In this document: piece after piece, positions 43,762 to 53,175 of the stretch | How the letters are laid out: every line of letters starts with the position of its first letter | Numbering within the stretch: the stretch's first letter is position 1 | DNA from: Trichomonas vaginalis G3 | Lineage: Eukaryota; Parabasalia; Trichomonadida; Trichomonadidae | Reading direction: 5' to 3' | Assembly: GCF_026262505.1 (NCBI RefSeq) | Contig: NC_067206.1 | Coordinates: 1,922,001 to 1,986,000, forward strand | DNA length: 64,000 nt | The notes under the pieces: generated by a model | Database searches by the model: none | Told to the model about the DNA's origin: nothing | What the model saw: the letters and a program-made list of their open reading frames with translations, nothing else | Position numbers and translations under genes: made by a program

Positions 43762-44328
43762 AGAATATACGTGACACAACCAAAACAATCTCGCATTGCT
43801 ATAGAAGCCGATCCCAGCATTTCATTAGACTCACTTAAAGAAATTCTTATTAAAGACCATAAGTATATGGACGGAACTTATGTTTTTATCCAAAATGGAA
43901 AAATTTTTCCTTTTACAACTCATTTAGACGCTTTTAAAGAGGATTCTATAATTTTCATATATATCAAAGATCCATTCCCACCAGGCGAAAAGAGCGTTCC
44001 TTTGGATGCTGATTACTTTTATTCTCATCCAGAAGAAGTTCAACGACTTTTAGAGGTTTTTGAAGCCAGAAATATTGAATCAGTTATCTTAACAGCAGAA
44101 TCCCGCAATATCTCACTTCAGAACATCCAATTGATTGGTTTATATCCAAGAATTGGGCAGACAATAACTTCGGATTACGATGCAAATTTGATGCAGCTCT
44201 CTGATAAACAACGCCAGGACTTTCAAAGAGTTTTGCAGTTTACAAGAGACACTGTTGATAGAGATGTTGCATTACAAACATTTATTGCATGCGACCACAA
44301 TCCTGATTTAACTTTGAATTGTCTATAA
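43762..44328 (+). CDS. Ubiquitin-like/UBA-like protein
   Basis: About 188 residues from the ATG after the initiator; a longer upstream frame contains the initiator and is rejected. Residues 1-70 have a ubiquitin-like beta-grasp pattern: MRIYVTQ strand, a SLDSLKEIL helix, a YVFIQNGKI strand pair and a final IIFIYI strand. The last 40 residues (QDFQRVLQFTRDTV...ALQTFIACDHNPDLTLNCL) resemble a UBA domain with its usual helix and Leu end. This arrangement is that of shuttle factors such as Rad23 and ubiquilin, which carry ubiquitinated proteins to the proteasome. It is shorter than these and no XPC-binding or STI1 repeat is clear, so the orthologue is left open. Confidence 0.65.
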   Translation, partial: RIYVTQPKQSRIAIEADPSISLDSLKEILIKDHKYMDGTYVFIQNGKIFPFTTHLDAFKEDSIIFIYIKDPFPPGEKSVPLDADYFYSHPEEVQRLLEVFEARNIESVILTAESRNISLQNIQLIGLYPRIGQTITSDYDANLMQLSDKQRQDFQRVLQFTRDTVDRDVALQTFIACDHNPDLTLNCL

Positions 44329-44368
44329 AAAAAAAGATCAATTTTCAGGAGTGAGAGAGAGAGAGAGC

Positions 44369-45042
44369 TAATGCACATTGTTGTAAACAGAAATTCATCA
44401 AAAGTGACACCTCAGAAAAGCTAAAATATTGAATTTTTGGAACTTTTGATAGAGCACGTTTTTAAATATTAATTAAAGTAAATGTATATTTTGTAAAGAT
44501 TCTTTTTAATAAAAAAATAAAATTTTGAAGAAGAACACAAAATCTTCTGAAAAATAATATCACATAAACTCATATTATTTTCTAATATATAACTATTTTA
44601 TATAAAAATCAAATTCAATGATCTTAAAAGCGAAGGATAAACCTCAAAATTTACGAATATAATGAGTGGGAATATAATGCTTATCTATCATAAAACCATA
44701 TGAAATATCAATTTTTGCTTTACGCCTATTCCCACTCATTATATTCGTAAATTTTGAGGTTTATCCTTCGCTTTTAAGATCATTGAATTTGATTTTTATA
44801 TAAAATAGTTATATATTAGAAAATAATATGAGTTTATGTGATATTATTTTTCAGAAGATTTCATTCTATATGCCTATGAAAAGTACTCTCAAAACTAACT
44901 TTTTCCTAATTATAATTAAATCTAGAATATTGTATTATGCTTAGTATTATTTCATTTTTCTCATTCAATTTAGAATTTACAAATGTCAAAAAATTGAGAG
45001 CTGTCACTTTTGATGAATTTCTGTTTATTACACACATTAATA
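44369..45042. mobile_element. Foldback-type inverted-repeat element
   Basis: A perfect 135-bp inverted repeat (44540-44674 and 44727-44861) surrounds a 52-base spacer. Further out, a perfect 26-bp inverted repeat (44384-44409 and 45002-45027) contains TGTCACTTTTGATG, and weaker similarity extends about 15 bp beyond. No ORF is present. Outer boundaries and a target duplication are not clear. The complete identity of the long arms implies very recent formation or ongoing correction between arms. Confidence 0.7.
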
Positions 45043-45206
45043 CTATATTTTCAAATTAGCGAATAACACAAATTGAATTTTTTTTTTAAATAAATTGTTT
45101 TATTAATGAAAAAGCAGCCACATACTACCATTTCCATATTGGAATAATAACAGAATTTATTAATAACAACAAAAAAACTAACAAAAAAAAATAATATATA
45201 ATAAAG

Positions 45207-46574
45207 TTACTTCAAGTTCGGGAACATGGAACTTGCCCTCTTCTTTGTTTCTATCTGCTTCGTCCTTATCCACGGATGCTGCAGTGCCTGGGCTGCCGTT
45301 GCTCGGACTTTTTGATCCCAAGTTATGCATTTCATTATGAAGTCGATTACCAAGTCAAGTTCTCCATCTGATATTGTAGGATTTTTCTCCTTTATCATAG
45401 CCTTGAGGTCTGTGGAGAACGGCTTCCTTTCTTTCTCGCACAAATCTGTTCTGAAATTATCTTCTTCGTCGAAAAACTCTTCTTTTCTCTTTCCTTCTTG
45501 AACAAGTTGCTTGGGAGGGGGTCCAAGAAGGGCAATCATCATAGAAAGGATGTCTGCTTCGTTTTCACCTGGGAACAGCGGCAATCCGAGGAAGAGTTCA
45601 ATCGCCAGAATAGTGAAACTCCAAACATCCATTGGAGGGCCGTATGGTATTCCAAGAATAACCTCTGGAGCTCTATAGAATCTGCTCTGTATGTATTCGT
45701 ATATTTGATGGTCTTTGAAGCAGGAGGAGCCAAAATCAATTAATTTGACAGTTGAATTGCTGCCATTAACAAGAAGAACATTTTCGGGCTTTAAATCACA
45801 ATGCACAACGTTAAGCCTATGACATTGATCTAATGCAGATAGGATTTGCAAGCAATATAATCTGATGAGTTTGATTGGAAGGGATTTGAAGTTATTTTGT
45901 TCAATAATTTCATATAGATTCTTGGAAAGAATTTCGAAGGTAACGCAGATATGGCTTCTAAAGATAAAGAAGTCATATGCTCGAACAACATGTCGAATTT
46001 CGGCTTTGTTCAATCTAGAAAGAATTTGAGCCTCAATACGACCTTGCTCATGCATTTGTTCTGTATTTACGATGACTTTTATCGCAACTTGGCATTTTAA
46101 CTTATGATCGTAGCATCTAACAACTTGCCCAAAAGCACCGGCACCAAATAATGATAAAATTTCATATCTATATGCTAAATGATCACCAGCAATTAAATTA
46201 TAATTATTTGAATCATTATCAAAGCCATAATTATATGGATCATCATCGTTAGGAATAATTTTTCTATTTGCTTGACCAACATAATAGACTTCTGGAAAAC
46301 TTTTTATTTCATCCATCTCGAATGGTGTAAGGAAAAACGAATAACGCATAATTGCATCATCAGGGGATATTGGAGCATTAGATACAACAGGAGAAAGCAT
46401 TCTAACTGGTCTACGCACACGAGCTGATTGAATTCTGTATCTTGCATTTTGTTTATCTTTTTTCCCTTCAGGTTCACGCGGTGTCTTTTCCCCAGAAGTA
46501 CCATATTTTGCATTATTTTTATAATGAACATTTGCAGGAGGCTTCACACGAGGTGTTTGCATTGATTCCTGCAT
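45207..46574 (-). CDS. DYRK-family protein kinase
   Basis: 455 residues. A complete kinase domain occupies about 136-447: Gly loop GAGAFG (144-149), Lys166 in AIK, HCDLKPEN catalytic loop (258-265; Cys replaces the usual Arg, as common in DYRKs), DFG (280-282) and the autophosphorylated YxY as YEY (292-294) followed by SRFYRAPEV. The segment just before the domain (FLTPFEMDEI...YYVG) matches the NAPA/DH-box region of class 2 DYRKs (DYRK2/3/4, Pom1). The first 75 residues are basic and disordered. These kinases regulate cell polarity, cytokinesis and stress granules. The initiator 30 nt upstream supports the chosen start. Intact. Confidence 0.9.
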   Translation of the reverse strand: MQESMQTPRVKPPANVHYKNNAKYGTSGEKTPREPEGKKDKQNARYRIQSARVRRPVRMLSPVVSNAPISPDDAIMRYSFFLTPFEMDEIKSFPEVYYVGQANRKIIPNDDDPYNYGFDNDSNNYNLIAGDHLAYRYEILSLFGAGAFGQVVRCYDHKLKCQVAIKVIVNTEQMHEQGRIEAQILSRLNKAEIRHVVRAYDFFIFRSHICVTFEILSKNLYEIIEQNNFKSLPIKLIRLYCLQILSALDQCHRLNVVHCDLKPENVLLVNGSNSTVKLIDFGSSCFKDHQIYEYIQSRFYRAPEVILGIPYGPPMDVWSFTILAIELFLGLPLFPGENEADILSMMIALLGPPPKQLVQEGKRKEEFFDEEDNFRTDLCEKERKPFSTDLKAMIKEKNPTISDGELDLVIDFIMKCITWDQKVRATAAQALQHPWIRTKQIETKKRASSMFPNLK

Positions 46575-46597
46575 TTGTTATCGTTAGTAAATTCTTT

Positions 46598-46606
46598 CAA
46601 AAGTGA
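46598..46606 (-). promoter_or_regulatory. Initiator element of the DYRK gene
   Basis: On the minus strand this reads TCACTTTTG within TGTCACTTTTGAAAG, 30 nt from the A of TCA to the ATG. It fits the trichomonad initiator. Confidence 0.5.
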
Positions 46607-46871
46607 CAAATAATTACAACAAAGTTTCTTTACATAATGGTGAACTTTGGACATTAGTTAATGTAAAAAGAAATATCTTGTAACGCATTAGTTGGGAGTT
46701 CTGTGTTATTAATTCTTCTTTACGTAAAACTCTCAATGTTAAAAAAAAGATGATATACTTAATCAAATGATTTTTATATCTTATTTAGTGTATTCTTCTA
46801 AGACATTTGGAATATATTATGAAATTTAATAACTCTATTTTATTTACTTACATTCTATAAAATAATATTAG

Positions 46872-48116
46872 CTAAGCTGTTTTAAAGAAGGCTGTGATCC
46901 TCTTTTGTGGGTTCTTTGGATCATCATATCGAATTTCATATTTCTTTTTTGAAGGAGATGGTTTTGCGGACTTATTCTGCTGCAAAACTCTAGAAATCAA
47001 ATTTGGCCGTGCATTTTCTAGTTTTGTTATATTTTGTTGGGTGGAGGAGTTGGTATTGTAATGTGTAGTCAAAGACATTTCTGACCGTGAACTTGAGGAA
47101 GGCATGGACATTGACCTAGGGATTTCGTTGATTATCTGAAACGGCAGCAATGTATTGGCCGAAATTCTTCCTTTGACTAGGTCAATGAGTTGATTTTCAG
47201 ACATTTCCGCTCCTAAAAAGGAAGTATCTATAGCAGGAGGTGTAGAAAGAAAAACAAGTTCTTGAGTTAGTGGAGAATATGCCCTTGCACATTTGAATGT
47301 TGTTAAAGCTTGATCGAACTTACTATGGTAATCATCAGGAACAGTAAATTTGCTATTAAGTTTGACCATATCAATCACTTTATGGGGATCGTTTTTATCT
47401 TTTAGAAATTTTAATGCTGTTTTAGGACCAAGCTTATCAATATGGTCGATATAATCACATCCAGCTAAGATACATAGTGATGTAAATGTATCAGCTGGCA
47501 AACCGATTAGTTTCAAAACGTTTTGGAAATCAATTTGAAGAACATGGTAAGTATCATCAAATTTAAGTAGTGTTGTCGGACATTGGTAAGCGATCAAGTC
47601 ACTATCTTCAGATAATACGGCATCAACGTATCCAGATTTTGCTAAATAGACTAATTGAGCATCTGCTTCGTAAGGAGCAACAAAATACTCTACGGCATTA
47701 CGTTGGAGTTCTTGAATCCATGTGTGAACAGTTTCCGGAGTAATTGCTACTGCTTTTTGGTAATTTTTGAATGCCTCAGCGTTATTGCCGATCTGTTCGA
47801 AATACCGCGCCTTTTCTAATGCTTGTTCTCTCTCTTGTTTTCTTTTTTCTGTTGTAATCTGTTTAGAAGGAAGGTTTTGACCATCAAATATGATAATCGG
47901 CTTGATCCCACAGTTTATAATACCATTAACTTTGCTCATTAGATATGGGAGAAGTAATTTAGTTGAAGGATCTTTGATAACTTGCCTAGGATATTTAAAT
48001 GCAGCTTTATGAAGCCAAACAAAACCATCAATTGCAATTCTCTTACCTTTAAATTCAGTTAAGTGAACACGCCTACCTGCTGGCTGTATAATTGGAAGTA
48101 AACCATTAATTCCCAT
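46872..48116 (-). CDS. EXO1: Exonuclease 1 (XPG/Rad2 family)
   Basis: 414 residues. The N-terminus MGINGLLP and the N- and I-regions of the XPG/Rad2 family are complete: Asp30 (IAIDG), Asp78 (IIFDGQ), Glu150/Asp152 (YEADAQ), Asp171/Asp173 (EDSDL) and Asp221/Asp224 (GCDYID) form the two-metal site. The spacing between the N and I regions and the GLP...SLCILAGCDY segment favour EXO1 over FEN1. EXO1 resects DNA 5' to 3' in mismatch repair and double-strand-break repair. The last 11 residues (QKRITAFFKTA) form a PCNA-interacting box, found here at the very C-terminus as in FEN1. The tail between is short compared with human EXO1 (846 residues). Two E2F-type sites lie just upstream. Confidence 0.9.
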   Translation of the reverse strand: MGINGLLPIIQPAGRRVHLTEFKGKRIAIDGFVWLHKAAFKYPRQVIKDPSTKLLLPYLMSKVNGIINCGIKPIIIFDGQNLPSKQITTEKRKQEREQALEKARYFEQIGNNAEAFKNYQKAVAITPETVHTWIQELQRNAVEYFVAPYEADAQLVYLAKSGYVDAVLSEDSDLIAYQCPTTLLKFDDTYHVLQIDFQNVLKLIGLPADTFTSLCILAGCDYIDHIDKLGPKTALKFLKDKNDPHKVIDMVKLNSKFTVPDDYHSKFDQALTTFKCARAYSPLTQELVFLSTPPAIDTSFLGAEMSENQLIDLVKGRISANTLLPFQIINEIPRSMSMPSSSSRSEMSLTTHYNTNSSTQQNITKLENARPNLISRVLQQNKSAKPSPSKKKYEIRYDDPKNPQKRITAFFKTA

Positions 48117-48130
48117 AAATGTTTTCTAAT

Positions 48131-48179
48131 TTTGGCGCCAAATTAAAAAAATCTTCCAAATTTTTGGTTTGCGCGCCAA
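48131..48179 (-). promoter_or_regulatory. Two E2F-type sites upstream of EXO1
   Basis: TTTGGCGCCAAA (48131-48142) is a perfect palindrome holding the E2F/DP consensus TTTGGCGC on both strands, 15 bp from the ATG. A second, TTTGCGCGCCAA (48168-48179), also fits TTTSGCGC-type sites. Both are islands of GC in AT-rich DNA. E2F control of DNA replication and repair genes at G1/S is known in animals and plants; that it applies here is inference. Confidence 0.55.
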
Positions 48180-49377
48180 TTCTAATAATGATATCCTTTC
48201 GTTTTGATGTAATTAGTAGAACAATTCAGCGAAACAATTTAATAAAGCGTTAACATAAGATCCATAATTCGAAGTAGTAAACTTATCAAATACCATCTTG
48301 AAATCAAGAATGATCATCTTAGATCTAAGTGTATGTAAAGCTCGTTTTTAAGAGAATATTGCATGTGGCATACATTTGGAAAGATTCTCACCAATAAAAT
48401 TTGATTTAATAAATGATTCCTTCGTTTGCTTGATTGAATCTTGAGAGGGAGATAGCGCATCAAATAAGATTAGGATCTCAATTCACTGATATTATAATTA
48501 CAGATAGAAACTCAATGAATAAAGTAGTTTTACAGGATAACGAATTTGATTGTTTTGATATCCCAATTGGTTTAATGCTATTTAATCTAGTTAGAGAGGA
48601 ATGGGGAATGTATAAGAATATATCCCTTTAAATATAGATTTATCCAACCAAATTCGATATCAATTGAATGCAAACGTAATCGAATCTTAACAGCATTACA
48701 GTTGGCCATGTAAAAAAACTGTTTATCCGAAGCAATAATTAAAATCTTTTCAATTTCGACCAATTTGTCACAAAATTTTACTCTCAAAATTTCAATTATA
48801 CTATCAAAAGTGAAAATACACGTACTTTCATAATCACACTATAATTTAAACAAAAATTAAATTTGAACGCGTGTCAATTCAATTATAGATTAATTAGAAA
48901 TCATTGCAACATATGTGAAAATTTAATATTTGCTTTGAGAATTTTTTTCATAAACCGATTAGACAAAATCTACTTTTAATATGATTACTATAAAACATTC
49001 TCTTTTGTGCTACATTAAAGCTCACATTAGAAGATTTTATTTTCAAAAGAATTTTTCTCCATGTAAAATTTGACATCACCTCATTTTCTTTCGTTCAGAA
49101 ACTATATTCCTTTCAAGAATCATGAATAAAATATTAACATGTCAAATAGAACGGGCATTTGACCGACTGGTCGGTCTCTTACATTCAAAGTTTTCAGAGG
49201 TTCTCAAATGATTTCAAATAGTTCAATGAAATATACTTTCTTTTAAATTGCTTAAAACATAATCGCTTTAATGGACAAATCAATTCATTGTTTTATCCAC
49301 ATACTTTTCTAATTGCATAAACATCTCAAATTTAAAACGATGATTATATTTCAATATTTTTTTTGATAAAAAAAATT
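48180..49377. other. Intergenic stretch with doubtful gene remnants and one palindrome
   Basis: Short open frames on both strands (48434-48631 plus; 48587-48787 minus, preceded by a TTTTCACTTTTGATAG initiator-like motif near 48805) are not recognisable proteins and may be remnants. A GACCGAC-TG-GTCGGTC palindrome lies at 49161-49176. Nothing else seen. Confidence 0.4.
49161..49176. repeat. GACCGAC palindrome upstream of the IBD gene
   Basis: Perfect 7+2+7 palindrome, GACCGACTGGTCGGTC. Its arms match the base of the stems at 38748-38782 and 38858-38892 in the hairpin array. GC-rich island in AT-rich DNA. Confidence 0.6.
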
Positions 49378-50019
49378 ATGTTTCAAGACCCAGCCTTACC
49401 TCCGCCAAGAATCCAAGCAACTGATCCATTCATGATGAGACTCTCGTATCAAGATCAGATTGAATACATGAGGCTAGTTCAATATTTCCAATATTCTGAT
49501 GACCGCAATAAAAGAAATCTTGGATTATCTACATTCGCAAAACATATCTCCTTAATTCATCGTTTTATTTATAGAGGAGATTCTCAAGATACATACCGTG
49601 GATTACTTTGCGGCATTGAATTTGGAATTGATTCCCTTTTGATCAATACTTCCCGCCTGAAACATTTAATGTGCAGATCAAAATCTTGCATGAATGGGTG
49701 CTTCCAAAAACTAGGTTATGCAATATCAAGACCTGTTCAAGACTTCCAAACGTTATTTTCACAATCGGGATCTTCATTTGATAATGCATTCATCAATCCA
49801 AGACAATGGTGTGTAAGAAGGTTACAGGACCCAACAAATGCAATGACCAATTTTCCAGCAATCCTAAGCATACAGTTTGCTGAAGATAACTCAAAGCACT
49901 CCGAATCAGAAACAATTTCTCTTCACGATAGACCAAATTCTCTCCCTGCAATTTGGGAAGTTTCTAGTTTATTGAATCATAAATCATTACCTGGACTATC
50001 CCTTGGATATTCCCCATGA
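49378..50019 (+). CDS. Initiator-binding-domain (IBP39-like) protein
   Basis: 213 residues from the ATG at 49378. The segment at about 25-120 matches the IBD winged-helix fold of trichomonad initiator-binding proteins: an initial helix, then a YRGLLCGIEFGIDSLLINTS segment and a KSCMNGCFQKLGY recognition region (about 102-114), the characteristic Cys-Gly-Ile, Ile-Asn-Thr and Lys-Ser...Asn-Gly...Leu-Gly-Tyr positions. IBP39 binds the TCA initiator of trichomonad promoters; the family is expanded in these organisms. The C-terminal 75 residues are low in structure, Ser/Pro-rich, and unlike the C-domain of IBP39 that contacts RNA polymerase II. It is therefore probably a paralogue with its own target set. 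Strong evidence for a parabasalid host. Confidence 0.75.
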   Translation: MFQDPALPPPRIQATDPFMMRLSYQDQIEYMRLVQYFQYSDDRNKRNLGLSTFAKHISLIHRFIYRGDSQDTYRGLLCGIEFGIDSLLINTSRLKHLMCRSKSCMNGCFQKLGYAISRPVQDFQTLFSQSGSSFDNAFINPRQWCVRRLQDPTNAMTNFPAILSIQFAEDNSKHSESETISLHDRPNSLPAIWEVSSLLNHKSLPGLSLGYSP

Positions 50020-50301
50020 TGGTTTAATTTTACTTTTTTATGCTCAATTTTTGTTTAATTATTTGGGCGCTCATTAGATTTTTATAAACAATTTACGTAA
50101 TTCTTATTAGAATTTCTTTCATTATTCACAAGTATCACAACATGCAATAAGCAAGTTCATTAGGTTACGAAAATGATAAAAATCAATAAAACGATAAATC
50201 ACTGTCAGTTTTGTTTTGAAACTGCCATCAAGAAAGGATCATTCCTGATCGTAATTTTCTAATCCACAATATATTAAAAAAAAACTATTTTTTTTTCTCT
50301 G

Positions 50302-50883
50302 ATGGAAGAACAGAAAACCATTGTTAAGGTTGTAATAGTTGGTGACGCAGATGTAGGGAAATCTTCTATTGTCATTAGATATGCTGAAGGCCAGCACAAT
50401 CCTAACATTAGTCCAACATTAGGAGCTGCATGCTTAGAAAAAGAAGTGTTTTATTCTGGACAAACATATGTTCTCAGTATGTGGGATACGGCTGGCCAAG
50501 AGGCCTATCGAAATTTAGTACCTATGTACTTCAGAAATTCTCAAATTGCTATAATTGTAATAGATGTCACAACTTCAAAGCTTGTATCTAGTTTTGAATA
50601 TTGGTACTCGCTTATACAGGAAAATTGTGAAGAAAACATCCCGATTTTACTGGCTGCTAATAAAATTGATAAAACAGACGAAAGAATTATTTCCAATGAT
50701 GACCTTTCAGCACTGGTCGCCAAGTATTCGATTCCATTTTTCGAAACTAGTGCCGTCACAGGAGTCGGAATCTCAAGTTTATTTGAACAAGCACTATCAG
50801 AATTCTTTAAAAAAGGAGTTTCAGCTTCGCAAAATGTCGATGTTAAAAAACTACAAGAAAAACAATCGGGCTGCTCTTGCTAA
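50302..50883 (+). CDS. Rab-family small GTPase (Rab5-like)
   Basis: 193 residues, the usual length. G1 GDADVGKS (14-21), G2 Thr39 in SPTLG, G3 WDTAGQE (61-67), G4 NKID (120-123) and G5 ETSA (148-151) are all intact. The C-terminus ends GCSC, a double-cysteine prenylation signal for membrane attachment. Switch II (WDTAGQEAYRNLVPMYFRNSQ) and the following strand resemble the Rab5/Rab21/Rab22 endocytic group. It would cycle between GTP and GDP forms on endosomal membranes. One oddity is Ala for the usual Thr/Ser at the third P-loop position (GDADVGKS), as in some trichomonad Rabs. Trichomonads have very many Rab genes, so orthology is uncertain. Confidence 0.85.
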   Translation: MEEQKTIVKVVIVGDADVGKSSIVIRYAEGQHNPNISPTLGAACLEKEVFYSGQTYVLSMWDTAGQEAYRNLVPMYFRNSQIAIIVIDVTTSKLVSSFEYWYSLIQENCEENIPILLAANKIDKTDERIISNDDLSALVAKYSIPFFETSAVTGVGISSLFEQALSEFFKKGVSASQNVDVKKLQEKQSGCSC

Positions 50884-50990
50884 TTTTAATTTCATTTCAT
50901 TTCCGGCTCATTATTTGTTTCTTCATTTCAAAACTAACATAATTATTGTATTTTACAAATATATATATATGCATATATTTATTTATTAAA

Positions 50991-52751
50991 TGGGGAGAAG
51001 CTTCCTAAACTTTTTAATCCCATAAATATGGTCATTATCTGGAATAAAGAGTTAAGCGTCATATGTCACTTTTTGTACTAAGGAAACATCGACTTTATGC
51101 GTTATGACTTTTCGATGAGGAAACAAGTGTTCACGTATTATAAACTTCCTTATTCCAATAAACCGACCCTAAACATAATTAATTCTAAGCATGATAATGG
51201 TCTCTTTTCTATGATAACCAAATCAATTTGGTTATCATAGTAAAGCACCAAAAACTGGAATAGGAATAACCGCACTTAAACAGGAATAGGCAGTGTGGAA
51301 ACTAGAGAAGACTCAACTGATTTTTTAAGCAACTCTTCTTGCCGATTCAAATCTGCTTTGCTAATCATTGTATATTACTATATTCTGATTAGGATACTTT
51401 AACGCTTGATGCATGCACATCATTCTTTTAGCTGATTTCTAAAATACAATCTTCTATTAACTTTGAAATTTCTTCAAAAGTTATAGTAATTCCATAGTTC
51501 ATTCGTAAAATGTTATTAAATAGCTCTGACTATTCCTTTGCACGCAAAATGAGGTAGTATTTTTTGAATTTTTTACTCAAAATAAAACAAAATCTACCCA
51601 ATTTTATACCACTAAAGCCTATATTGACACACACATATATAAATCTCTATTGTTATAAGATAAATTTGAAAAAATAAATTTTTTTCCTAAAATGTAAAAT
51701 TATACTTGTATTCAAAGAAAGTAGATCGTTTATAAGGAAGGTATTATATATTTGGGGAGAAAATCCCTTACATATACAAAAATATGAAAGAATATTCAAT
51801 CATCAGGAAAGAGCTTAGTACTAACCATTTGTGAGACGTTCATATAATATCTTTTTCCTTTTTGGGGTTTTTAATCGGATTATCCATTTCCCTGCATTGA
51901 CTTTAATTCATTCTTGATGATCTGAGTATACATGATCATTATCGAACGTTTGCCATACTCTTCCATAGTTAATGATTGCTGAAAAATGAATAGTACTGAA
52001 TAACAGCTGGAATTTCATAAGTATTTTGCGTATTTATACTGATTTAAACATGAAATACTCATACAAAATGCAAAGTTTTTAAAAACAATCAATAAAAGAT
52101 TTTAAATTAGATAAAATATCATATGTCACTTCTTTTTTCATCTGGATAATAAAATTGATAAATTTTTTTCTAATTAAAGATAAAGATGCATTTATAGTAG
52201 TAGAAAATTAATTTCTAGACTAAAGCTTGTTTATTGTCACCGTTTTAAGTCTAAATTTATAGGAAATGGTTATTTTATTATGCATTAAAAGTTCTTCTAT
52301 AAAATTAACATTAAAATCATCTTTCGCCTAAGAGTAATAACAAGGTTATGCAAATTTTATTGAAAATAGTACGAGAATTTTGTTTGAAAATATAATATGG
52401 TTAAAAATAGGGAATGGATGTATGAATGTTCCATATTTATTTTATCCGAGTTGCTTCATGATTCCATATTGCCGATTCCTATTCCAGTTTTTGGTGCTTT
52501 ACTATGATAACCAAATTGATTTGGTTATCATAGAAAAGAGACCATTATCATGCTTAGAATTAATTATGTTTAGGGCCGGTTTATTGGAATAAGGAAGTTT
52601 ATAATACGTGAACACTTGTTTCCTCATCGAAAAGTCATAACGCATAAAGTCGATGTTTCCTTAGTACAAAAAGTGACATATGACGCTTAACTCTTTATTC
52701 CAGATAATGACCATATTTATGGGATTAAAAAGTTTAGGAAGCTTCTCCCCA
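50991..52751. mobile_element. Non-autonomous DNA transposon with 277-bp terminal inverted repeats
   Basis: The arms 50991-51267 and 52475-52751 are equal in length and almost identical (about one difference seen). They start GGGGAGAAGCTTCC and each contains a 15+2+15 palindrome, CTATGATAACCAAAT and its complement (51209-51240 and 52502-52533). The flanks allow a 3-bp AAT duplication. The 1.2-kb interior has no credible ORF, so the element depends on a transposase elsewhere. Each arm also holds ATGTCACTTTTTG, an initiator-like motif. The near-identity of the arms implies recent movement. Confidence 0.8.
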
Positions 52752-53175
52752 ATAAATGTCCTTTCATATTTCTTTAATTACTCTTATATCATTTTTAGGC
52801 CACAGGTTCATTTTACTTTATATTAATTTCTTAATTCTATTCTCTATAAGATTATAGCAAAAAAAATTCAATATAGCAGATTTAAAAAAATTGCTTAAAG
52901 GGATAAAAAAGACAGAAAACAAGATCACATATATACAGTAAATTATAGATACACACTTCGAGAACTTTGAGATAAGAAATTATGTAAATCGGAAGTATGC
53001 ACAATTCCGATATAAGTGGCTTAGATGATTTGTTCATTCTGCCAAATTCTTGTGTCTAGTCATGCATATCTCTATAAAGATTACTCGCATATATTTTATC
53101 AAATTCAAAATCTAACAAGTAAGTTTACTAAACAACAATAATATATTAACTAAATAAAAATTGGCAATCATTCTC
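52752..53175. other. Intergenic spacer, nothing recognised
   Basis: AT-rich sequence between the transposon and the next gene, with no feature seen. Confidence 0.5.

Noticed and set aside
45498-45743. Plus-strand frame within the DYRK gene
   Set aside because: Shadow of the well-supported kinase on the opposite strand.
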